Shown in pieces: positions 1 through 5,703 of a stretch of DNA of 5,703 nucleotides (positions within the stretch are counted from its first letter, which is position 1; each line of letters begins with the position of its first letter). The DNA lies in the NCBI GenBank assembly GCA_022361315.1, contig JAKSBB010000569.1, positions 1-5,703 of the forward strand, in the 5' to 3' direction. Below the pieces are notes generated by a model. The model was not told the DNA's origin. It made no database searches and saw only the letters and a list, made by a program, of their open reading frames with translations. The stretch comes from Desulfobacterales bacterium (GTDB lineage Bacteria > Desulfobacterota > Desulfobacteria > Desulfobacterales > Desulfobacteraceae). Both the position numbers and the translations under genes were made by a program.

Positions 1-2
1 AT

Positions 3-1103
3 TTGCTGAATGATATTAATGAAGTACTGTTGATGGGCCCAGGGCCTTCCACCGTTCCCCAGCCCATTTATGATGCACTGGCCAAGCCCACCATCGGTCA
101 TCTGGATCCTTATTTCATCGAGATCATGGATGGCTTAAAAGCGCAACTGCAGACATTGCTGGAAACCGAGAACCGGCTGACCATGCCCATGAGCGGCACC
201 GGCTCTTCCGGAATGGAAACCTGCTTTGTCAACCTGGTGGAGCCCGGAGACAAGGTGCTTGTCATTATCAATGGCGTGTTCGGTACCCGGATGCAGGACG
301 TTGCAACCCGGCTGGGTGCGGATGTGGATACCCTGGAGTTTGAATGGGGAACCCCGGTTATCATTGACGAAGTGAAAGCAAAGCTTGCCTCGGCCAGCTA
401 TAAGCTCGTGGCTGTGGTTCATGCGGAAACCTCTACAGGCGTCAGAAACCCTGTGGCGGAAATCGGAAAACTGGTTAAGGACAGCGGTGCGCTTTTCCTT
501 GTGGATGCGGTTACCAGTCTGGGCGGTATGCCGGTTAAAGTGGATGAATGGGAAATTGATGCCCTTTACAGCGGCACCCAGAAATGTCTGGCCTGCCCGC
601 CGGGCCTGGCCCCGCTCACCTTTTCCCAGAAGGCCGTTGACGCCCTTAAGGCAAGAAAAACAAAGGTCCCCAACTGGTATCTTGATTTAACCATGATCAC
701 CGCATACTGGGAAGGCACCAGCCGCGCCTACCATCATACCGCCCCCATCAATATGATCTATGGCCTCTACCAGGCGGTTGGTCTGGTACTTGAAGAGGGC
801 ATGGATAATGTATTCACCAGGCATCAAAATGTCCATAACCAGCTGGTCAGCGGTCTTGAAGAACTCGGGCTGTCCATGCTGGTGGCGCCCGAATACCGGC
901 TGCCCATGCTCAATTCAGTCATGGTTCCCGAAGGTGTTGACGAGGCCAGAGTCCGTCAAACCCTGTTAAAAGAGTACAATATTGAAATTGGTGCCGGACT
1001 CGGACCTTTGGCCGGCGTCATATGGCGTATCGGCCTCATGGGGCATACTGCCCGGGAAGAGAACGTCACACGGCTGCTCACCGCACTGAAAAATGAATTA
1101 TAA
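3..1103 (+). CDS. PLP-dependent class V aminotransferase, alanine/serine-glyoxylate aminotransferase family (start uncertain, possibly 5'-partial)
   Basis: Cytosolic pyridoxal-phosphate enzyme expected to move an amino group from alanine or serine to glyoxylate, giving glycine. Seen in the 366-residue product: N-terminal substrate-loop motif GPGPS (12-16), cofactor phosphate loop SGTGSSG (64-70), HAETSTG (140-146), the cofactor-nitrogen aspartate D168 in VDAVTSLGG, the Schiff-base lysine K194 in SGTQK, YHHTAP (243-248), and a substrate-carboxylate arginine R342 in WRIGLMGH. From memory, order and spacing match human AGXT over its whole length, so the protein is essentially complete. The first readable codon is TTG at 3; there is no room for a ribosome site, and the frame is open to the edge, so the true start may lie a few codons upstream. 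The next gene, a HOGA-type aldolase that would make glyoxylate, supports a glyoxylate role. The amino donor cannot be read from sequence; other class V enzymes (ureidoglycine-glyoxylate or aminoethylphosphonate transaminases) are less likely alternatives. Confidence 0.9.
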   Translation: MLNDINEVLLMGPGPSTVPQPIYDALAKPTIGHLDPYFIEIMDGLKAQLQTLLETENRLTMPMSGTGSSGMETCFVNLVEPGDKVLVIINGVFGTRMQDVATRLGADVDTLEFEWGTPVIIDEVKAKLASASYKLVAVVHAETSTGVRNPVAEIGKLVKDSGALFLVDAVTSLGGMPVKVDEWEIDALYSGTQKCLACPPGLAPLTFSQKAVDALKARKTKVPNWYLDLTMITAYWEGTSRAYHHTAPINMIYGLYQAVGLVLEEGMDNVFTRHQNVHNQLVSGLEELGLSMLVAPEYRLPMLNSVMVPEGVDEARVRQTLLKEYNIEIGAGLGPLAGVIWRIGLMGHTAREENVTRLLTALKNEL

Positions 1104-1107
1104 AGGA
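1102..1107 (+). promoter_or_regulatory. Ribosome binding site of the aldolase gene
   Basis: AAAGGA overlaps the last bases of the upstream TAA stop. It lies 5 bases before the ATG at 1113 and 8 bases before a second, adjacent in-frame ATG at 1116. The 8-base spacing slightly favours the second ATG, which would shorten the protein by one residue. The overlap with the stop suggests coupled translation of the two genes. Confidence 0.6.
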
Positions 1108-1112
1108 AAATA

Positions 1113-2015
1113 ATGATGACAGATTTAAGCTTAAACGGCGCATTTCCCCCGATCCTGACTTCTTTTGAGGAAAACGGTGACATTGCCCACGATAAAATGG
1201 CCGCGAATATTGAAAAATGGAATGCTTTCCCTCTGAAGGGCATGGTCATTTTCGGTTCCAACGGCGAATATCCCTATCTCACTTCCGAAGAGAAGCTTGA
1301 GGTTATGGAAACCGTGGCTCAGAATGCACGCAAAGACATGGTTCTCATTGCCGGGACGGGTTGCGAAAGTACCAGAGAAACCATTGATATGACCAACAAG
1401 GCTGCCAAGAAAGGGGCCCATGCCGCCCTTCTCCTTACCCCGAATTACTATACCGGCGCCATGAATCATGGCGCTTTGGTGCAGCATTTCACGGCGGTTG
1501 CCGATGCCTCTGATATTCCTGTGCTGATTTACAACGTACCCAAATATACGGGGATCAACACGTCGGTTGCCCTGGTTTCCGAGTTGAGCCGTCATCCCAA
1601 CATCATCGGCTTAAAGGACAGTACCGGCAATGTTGCCCAGCTTGCCGAAGTCATCGATCAGGTGCCTTCCGATTTCCAGACATTGGTGGGAACGGCAGGG
1701 GCGCTGATGGGGGCCTTGTCCCTGGGATGCGTCGGCGGCATTCTGGCCCTGGCGAATATTGCACCTGCCCAGTGCCTGAGGCTGATTGAGCTGGTTAAAA
1801 AAGGGGATATGGATTCGGCTGCGGTACTGCAGCGCAGACTGGCACCGGTGAACACGGCCATCACGGCAACCTACGGCGTGGCAGGATTGAAAGCGGCCAT
1901 GGATATGCTGGGGTACTACGGCGGGGCCCCCAGACTTCCCATGCAGCCGGCCACGGATGAGGTCAAGGCAAAAATCAAGGATATCCTTGTGACGGCAAAA
2001 TTACTGGAAGGGTAG
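1113..2015 (+). CDS. Class I aldolase of the DapA superfamily, 4-hydroxy-2-oxoglutarate aldolase (HOGA1)-like
   Basis: Probable Schiff-base lyase splitting 4-hydroxy-2-oxoglutarate (or a related 2-oxoacid) into pyruvate and glyoxylate; single TIM-barrel, cytosolic. Seen in 300 residues: GSNGE (48-52), CEST (84-87), TPNYY (109-113), catalytic tyrosine Y140 in YNVP, Schiff-base lysine K168 in GLKDS, and a C-terminal LGYYGGAPR (267-275). GSNGE-x-P-x-LTS, CEST, HPNI-x-G-x-KDS, the GG-x-x-ALAN block (214-220) and the GYYGG tail all recall human HOGA1 from memory. The arginine that true dihydrodipicolinate synthases carry in YNVPSRTG is replaced: here the segment is YNVPKYTG, with Y145 at the arginine position. 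That argues against lysine biosynthesis. It lies 9 bases after the glyoxylate aminotransferase and ends just before the MttB-like gene, so it is almost surely cotranscribed. Alternatives are other pyruvate-dependent aldolases, such as those for 2-keto-3-deoxy sugar acids. Family certain; substrate moderately supported. Confidence 0.9.
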   Translation: MMTDLSLNGAFPPILTSFEENGDIAHDKMAANIEKWNAFPLKGMVIFGSNGEYPYLTSEEKLEVMETVAQNARKDMVLIAGTGCESTRETIDMTNKAAKKGAHAALLLTPNYYTGAMNHGALVQHFTAVADASDIPVLIYNVPKYTGINTSVALVSELSRHPNIIGLKDSTGNVAQLAEVIDQVPSDFQTLVGTAGALMGALSLGCVGGILALANIAPAQCLRLIELVKKGDMDSAAVLQRRLAPVNTAITATYGVAGLKAAMDMLGYYGGAPRLPMQPATDEVKAKIKDILVTAKLLEG

Positions 2016-2016
2016 G
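2006..2016 (+). promoter_or_regulatory. Ribosome binding site of the MttB-like gene (decides between two starts)
   Basis: A purine-rich run, GGAAGGGTAGG, spans the end of the aldolase gene and its TAG stop. GGAAGG (2006-2011) is 5 bases before a TTG at 2017 and 11 before the ATG at 2023. The later TAGG (2013-2016) is 6 bases before the ATG. The ATG is preferred because it is the stronger codon and has an acceptable site; the TTG would add only two residues. Confidence 0.55.
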
Positions 2017-2022
2017 TTGCCG

Positions 2023-3450
2023 ATGAAATGTAATTTCCACGGCAGAGATGATCTGCAAAGGATTCATGAGGCCTCCATATCGATTCTGGAGAAAACCGGC
2101 CTTGTTATCCACGAAGAGAAAACCCGGGAAATGCTGACACAGCACGGATTCAGATCCGACGGGAAACGGATTTACTTTGAGGGAGATAAAGTGCTTGCAC
2201 TGGTTGAACAGGCACCGTCACAGATTCGTTTCAATGCGTTGAATCCTGAACATAACCTTAGCTTCGGCCGGGGAAACGTTCATTGCACCCCGGGTTTCGG
2301 TGCCGCTTTTGTCCGTGATCCGGACGGCACACGCCGGCCGGGAACCGTGGCTGACTATATCCGCTTTGCCCGCCTCGGCCAGGTGTGCCCCCAGATTGAT
2401 CTCAACGGCGGGGTGCTGGTACAGACAAGCGAGGTGCCCCAGGATCAGAGTGCCGCAATTATGCAGTACCTGGCCCTGCTTTTTACGGATAAGTGCCTGA
2501 TCGGGCATGCCCCGGTGGGCAGGGAAACGGAGCAGATGATGGCCCTTCTGGCCTGTGCCACGGGGACCGAGACCGGTGGGGAGATGCCCACAACCATGAT
2601 GGGGGTTATCAACTGCAACACCCCGTTGCAATACGATGCCAGCCAGCTTGAATCCATGCGGGTCTATTTAACCTCCGGCCAGTCCGTTTCCATTAACTGC
2701 GGCGCAATGGCCGGTAATACCGGACCTGTCACCATGGCAGGCGCCATGGCTCTGGGGAATGCCGAAGTGCTGGCTGGGGTTGCCATCAGCCAGCTGATGA
2801 GATCAGGCGCTCCTGTGTTTTACGGACTTCCCATTGCCCAGGCCAGTGACCTTCAGTCCGCAGGCACTGCCATCGGCGGCCCGGAAAGTTCCATCGGCAC
2901 CCGGTACGGCGCAGCGCTTGCGGCGATATACGGGCTGCCCACAAGGGGCTGTGCTGGCCCCACAGACGCCCAGTCCGCTTTGAGCCCCCAGGCGGCCATG
3001 GAAGCCATGTTGCTTCTTGACAGCAATTTCCACTCCGGAACCGATATTGTTGTACATGCCGCCGGAATCATGGACTCTTATCTGTCCATGTCCGTGGAAA
3101 AATACATCATGGATTGCGAGATACTCAGCATGCTCGACCGGGTGCATACGCCGGTTCGAATAGATGAGGAGAGCCTTGCGCTGACCGCCATTGACGAGGT
3201 GGGCCCCGGGGGCATTTTTCTGACCCACCCCCATACGTTCAAGAATTGCCGCACGGAAATGTTTGTGCCGGACCTTGCCATGCGCGGCAAAGAAGTGGAT
3301 GACTTCAATGCCGAATACGAAGGGCGGGTGAAGGCTAAACTGGAGCGGTTGGAAGCGGCCTACCAGGCCCCTGAAAATTTCAGGGCGTTGAAGACTGAGC
3401 TGGATGCTGTGTTGGCAACATTCGGCATTCCGGTTCCGGACATGGATTAG
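2023..3450 (+). CDS. Trimethylamine methyltransferase (MttB) family protein, non-pyrrolysine type; probable quaternary-amine:corrinoid methyltransferase
   Basis: Expected to move a methyl group from a quaternary amine (glycine betaine, proline betaine, carnitine or similar) to the cobalt of a partner corrinoid protein; cytosolic TIM-barrel enzyme. The 475-residue length is normal for the family. Seen: N-terminal helix IHEASISILEKTG (14-26), DYIRFARL (111-118), the family block GPVTMAGA (234-241) followed by NAEVLAG (246-252) and GAPVFYG (262-268), DAQ (315-317), and AAGIMDSYLSMS (346-357). The reading frame has no internal TAG, so this is not the pyrrolysine-containing trimethylamine enzyme; known members without pyrrolysine act on betaines and carnitine. 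Substrate cannot be assigned from sequence. It starts 7 bases after the aldolase stop. The corrinoid protein and the methyl-corrinoid:folate methyltransferase it needs are not in this window. It ends on TAG, with an in-frame TAA six codons on (3466). A TTG start at 2017 is possible. Confidence 0.9.
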   Translation: MKCNFHGRDDLQRIHEASISILEKTGLVIHEEKTREMLTQHGFRSDGKRIYFEGDKVLALVEQAPSQIRFNALNPEHNLSFGRGNVHCTPGFGAAFVRDPDGTRRPGTVADYIRFARLGQVCPQIDLNGGVLVQTSEVPQDQSAAIMQYLALLFTDKCLIGHAPVGRETEQMMALLACATGTETGGEMPTTMMGVINCNTPLQYDASQLESMRVYLTSGQSVSINCGAMAGNTGPVTMAGAMALGNAEVLAGVAISQLMRSGAPVFYGLPIAQASDLQSAGTAIGGPESSIGTRYGAALAAIYGLPTRGCAGPTDAQSALSPQAAMEAMLLLDSNFHSGTDIVVHAAGIMDSYLSMSVEKYIMDCEILSMLDRVHTPVRIDEESLALTAIDEVGPGGIFLTHPHTFKNCRTEMFVPDLAMRGKEVDDFNAEYEGRVKAKLERLEAAYQAPENFRALKTELDAVLATFGIPVPDMD

Positions 3451-3472
3451 TTTTTTTACAATGTTTAACTTC

Positions 3473-3504
3473 GGGAAGGTTGGAGCCGTTTGGTCAACCT
3501 TCCC
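3473..3504 (+). terminator. Intercistronic hairpin: weak or partial terminator, or mRNA processing/stability element
   Basis: Perfect 10-base inverted repeat: GGGAAGGTTG at 3473-3482 and CAACCTTCCC at 3495-3504, separated by 12 bases. A G-U pair (3483/3494) and a small CC/GG pairing (3486-3487 with 3492-3493, four-base loop GTTT) could extend it. Only three T residues follow (3505-3507), so a strong factor-independent terminator is unlikely. It sits in the 78-base gap between the MttB-like and FAD oxidoreductase genes, 10 bases upstream of the latter's ribosome site. It may therefore lower downstream expression or protect a processed mRNA end rather than end the operon. Confidence 0.55.
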
Positions 3505-3514
3505 TTTCAATATC

Positions 3515-3520
3515 AGGAGA
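3515..3520 (+). promoter_or_regulatory. Ribosome binding site of the FAD oxidoreductase gene
   Basis: AGGAGA lies 8 bases before the ATG at 3529. It is the best Shine-Dalgarno match in the window and fixes the start of the following gene. Confidence 0.8.
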
Positions 3521-3528
3521 TAACAATC

Positions 3529-5703
3529 ATGACCAGTCAACTTCCCGAAGCTGCCCAGGTGGTGATTATCGGCGGCGGCATCGTTGGATGCAGCACGGCA
3601 TATCATCTGGCCGATTACGGGTTCACCGATGTGGTGGTGCTGGAACGAAAAACCCTCAGCTCGGGCACGACCTTCGCGGCGGCCGGCATGCTGGGACAGT
3701 TCCGTTCAAACAGGCAATTGTCCCGGTTGGTTTCCTATGCCCATGAAATCTATCCGAAGCTTGAAGAGATTACCGGGATGGGAACCGGGTATTATAAAAG
3801 CGGCTCCGTATCCCTTGCCCAGACCCGGGACCGTTACATCGAGTTACAAAGGGCGGCCTCAACCGCACGGTCCTACGGCATTGAATTTAACGAGGTTTCC
3901 CTGTCAGAGGCAAGGGACCTTGTGCCGGGGATGAGTACCGAAGGGCTTGAAGGGGCATTTTATATCCCCGGGGACGGATATACCAATCCCATCGACACCA
4001 CCATGGCCTTTGCCAAAGGTGCCCGTAACCAGGGCGTTCGCATTTTTCAGGACACCCTGGTCACCGATCTGATCCACAGCGGAGAACGGGTGACGGGGGT
4101 GAAAACCGATATGGGAGACATTGCCTGCGAATATCTCGTGATCTGCGGCGGGATGTGGTCCAGACAACTGGGTCAATGGCTGGATATCAGCGTTCCCCTG
4201 CACCCCGTAAAGCATTACCATGCGGTAACCCTTCCCATTGAAGGTATGCCGCTTCATATGCCCATGGTCAGGGATTATGACGGCTGGACCTATTTTAAAG
4301 GTGAGGGCGGCGGCCTGCTGTTCGGCGGTTCAGAGCCCGTGGCCCAGCCCTGGGGGCGTAAGGGGATTCCCAAAGACTGGGAAAACAACGTCTTGCCGGA
4401 AGACTGGGAACAGTTTGAAATTTTCGTGGACTGTGCCTTCGACCGGTTCCCGGCCATGGAGGAAGCGGAGTTCAGAAGCATGGATGTTGTGCCCGAGAGT
4501 TTCGCCGTCGACAGTAATTTTATCATGGGTGAAGCCCCGGGATGGGATAACGTATTCCTGGGATGCGGGATGAACTCTACCGGTATTGCCTGTGCCGGCG
4601 GCGTCGGCCGTGAACTGGCACGGCATATTGTCCAGGGATATCCGGAATATGACTTCTGGCCGGTGAGCCCCACGCGGTTTTATTCATGGCAGCAGAATAT
4701 GAATTATGTGGAGGACCGTTCGGTGGAAGCGTTGGGGGTCAACTACCACCTGCATTATCCCAACCGGCAAAAAGAAACGGGTCGAAAGGCGATGTGGTCT
4801 CCTTTGAACGACCGTTACACCAAACTCGGCGCATGCTTTTCCCAGATTTCAGGCTGGGAACGGCCGGACTGGTTTGCCCCCCAGGGGGTGGAACCCAAGC
4901 ACGTCTATGACTGGAAGATGCCCAACTGGTTCGAACATCAGGCCAATGAGCACCGGGCTGCCAGGGAAAACCTGGGCATGTACGACGGCTCTTCCATGGC
5001 GAAGATCATGATCCAGGGCAAAGATGCGCTCAGTTTCCTGCAGAACGCCTGCACCAACAACCTGGATGTCCCCAAAGGGAAAACCGTATATACCGGTATT
5101 TTGAACGAGCGCGGTTGCTACGAGTCCGATGTCACCATTACCCGGCTGGGCCGGGACGAGTTCTTTCTGGTAACGGCCACGGCCACCGGTGTCCATGATA
5201 TGGATCTGCTGCGCCGTAGGGTACCTGAAGGCGGGCTTGTTACCTTGACCGACGTCACCCATGCCTGGGGCATGCTGGCGGTAATGGGGCCCAATTCGAG
5301 ACAGTTTTTGCAAGGGCTTACCGATGACGACCTTTCAGACGAGGCCTTTCCCTATCAGACCGCTCAATATATTGATTTTGGTTACGCAAGGGCACTGGCC
5401 ATCAGAATTTCCTATGTGGGGGAATTGGGATGGGAGCTCTATGTCCCCACCAACTTCATGATTCCGCTGTTCGACCATTTCTGCGAGGCAGGGGAAAAGA
5501 AAGGGCTGGTTCATATCGGGCTCCAGGCCATCAACTCCATGCGGGTGGAGGTGGGGTACCGCCACTGGGAAACAGACATCACTCCCATGGAGACCCCCCT
5601 TGAAGCCGCACTTGCATTTGCCGTGGACTGGAACAAAGGACCGTTTATCGGAAAAGATGCCCTGTTAAAACAGAAAGAAGAGGGGATTCGTCAGAGACTG
5701 GTG
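3529..5703 (+). CDS. FAD-dependent oxidoreductase/aminomethyltransferase, dimethylglycine/sarcosine dehydrogenase family (3'-partial)
   Basis: Probable oxidative N-demethylase: flavin oxidation of an N-methyl amine (dimethylglycine, sarcosine or another N-methyl amino acid), with the methyl captured as 5,10-methylene-tetrahydrofolate. The frame is open for 725 codons with no stop; family proteins are usually a little over 800 residues, so roughly 80-110 are missing. Seen: FAD Rossmann motif GGGIVG (15-20) with E39 closing the second strand, PGDG (147-150), a possible active-site H229 in KHYHAV and Y255 in WTYFKGE, and FAD C-terminal GCGMNSTGI (345-353). A linker domain runs to about 460. The GcvT-like folate domain has YDGSSMAK (485-492), NERG (526-529), the likely catalytic aspartate D534, YVGELGWEL (629-637), and GYRHWETDITP (676-686). 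The segment aligned to the family's covalent-flavin motif T-W-H-A-A-G reads TFAAAG (48-53), so FAD is probably not covalently bound. The start is fixed by AGGAGA 8 bases upstream. True substrate and electron acceptor (ETF or quinone) are unknown. Confidence 0.92.
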   Translation, partial: MTSQLPEAAQVVIIGGGIVGCSTAYHLADYGFTDVVVLERKTLSSGTTFAAAGMLGQFRSNRQLSRLVSYAHEIYPKLEEITGMGTGYYKSGSVSLAQTRDRYIELQRAASTARSYGIEFNEVSLSEARDLVPGMSTEGLEGAFYIPGDGYTNPIDTTMAFAKGARNQGVRIFQDTLVTDLIHSGERVTGVKTDMGDIACEYLVICGGMWSRQLGQWLDISVPLHPVKHYHAVTLPIEGMPLHMPMVRDYDGWTYFKGEGGGLLFGGSEPVAQPWGRKGIPKDWENNVLPEDWEQFEIFVDCAFDRFPAMEEAEFRSMDVVPESFAVDSNFIMGEAPGWDNVFLGCGMNSTGIACAGGVGRELARHIVQGYPEYDFWPVSPTRFYSWQQNMNYVEDRSVEALGVNYHLHYPNRQKETGRKAMWSPLNDRYTKLGACFSQISGWERPDWFAPQGVEPKHVYDWKMPNWFEHQANEHRAARENLGMYDGSSMAKIMIQGKDALSFLQNACTNNLDVPKGKTVYTGILNERGCYESDVTITRLGRDEFFLVTATATGVHDMDLLRRRVPEGGLVTLTDVTHAWGMLAVMGPNSRQFLQGLTDDDLSDEAFPYQTAQYIDFGYARALAIRISYVGELGWELYVPTNFMIPLFDHFCEAGEKKGLVHIGLQAINSMRVEVGYRHWETDITPMETPLEAALAFAVDWNKGPFIGKDALLKQKEEGIRQRLV

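Noticed and set aside
3429..3457. Short inverted repeat TCCGGTTCCGGA followed by seven T residues, resembling a terminator at the end of the MttB-like gene
   Set aside because: The stem is at most 4-5 bp with a tiny loop, lies within the coding sequence, and is separated from the T tract by 10 bases, so it would not act as an intrinsic terminator.
3455..3460. TTTACA resembling a -35 promoter box before the FAD oxidoreductase gene
   Set aside because: No -10-like hexamer lies 16-18 bases downstream; that position is GC-rich and forms the hairpin arm.
3448..3468. TAG at the end of the MttB-like gene as a possible pyrrolysine codon
   Set aside because: Read-through would add only a pyrrolysine and five residues at the extreme C terminus, whereas pyrrolysine in MttB lies well inside the protein; the length before TAG is already normal for the family.
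2803..3606. 267-codon open frame on the minus strand overlapping the MttB-like gene and the start of the FAD gene
   Set aside because: It lies antisense to two genes with clear family motifs, its translation shows no recognisable domain, and it is best explained by codon bias of the sense strand.
3584..3934. 116-codon plus-strand open frame overlapping the start of the FAD oxidoreductase gene
   Set aside because: Wrong frame: the frame from 3529 has the FAD-binding motif, a good ribosome site and 725 uninterrupted codons.
4849..5313. 154-codon minus-strand open frame inside the FAD oxidoreductase gene
   Set aside because: Antisense shadow; the sense frame carries the GcvT-like folate-domain motifs throughout this stretch.

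Overview
The window holds four tightly packed genes, all on the + strand, with almost no non-coding DNA. It looks like the middle of one catabolic operon whose promoter is upstream of base 1 and whose end is past base 5703. Base composition is moderate (slightly GC-rich by eye) and similar across all four genes, so nothing marks a recent insertion. There are no RNA genes, mobile elements, CRISPR arrays or long repeats.

Layout: (1) 3-1103, a PLP-dependent class V aminotransferase of the alanine/serine-glyoxylate type; (2) 1113-2015, a class I (Schiff-base) aldolase of the DapA superfamily that reads much more like mammalian 4-hydroxy-2-oxoglutarate aldolase (HOGA1) than like DapA; (3) 2023-3450, a trimethylamine methyltransferase (MttB) family protein with no in-frame amber codon, so a non-pyrrolysine member of the group that demethylates quaternary amines such as glycine betaine, proline betaine or carnitine; (4) 3529 to the window edge, a two-part FAD oxidoreductase / folate-binding aminomethyltransferase protein of the dimethylglycine/sarcosine dehydrogenase family, cut off by the edge. 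A 10-bp perfect hairpin lies in the 78-base gap before gene 4.

How they may work together (inference): the MttB-like protein would take one methyl from a quaternary amine to a corrinoid protein encoded elsewhere. The FAD/folate enzyme would then remove further N-methyl groups oxidatively as methylene-tetrahydrofolate. The aldolase and aminotransferase meet at glyoxylate: the aldolase would split 4-hydroxy-2-oxoglutarate into pyruvate and glyoxylate, and the aminotransferase would interconvert glyoxylate and glycine. The aldolase-aminotransferase pair is the last part of the mammalian 4-hydroxyproline pathway, so a substrate joining both halves could be an N-methylated hydroxyproline (for example hydroxyproline betaine). 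The plainer alternative is glycine betaine broken down through dimethylglycine and sarcosine to glycine.

Organism: non-pyrrolysine MttB proteins beside DMGDH-like proteins are typical of anaerobic or methylotrophic bacteria. The overall style would fit a sulfate-reducing Desulfobacterota (Desulfobacterales-like) or a related anaerobe. This is a low-confidence guess from gene content only.
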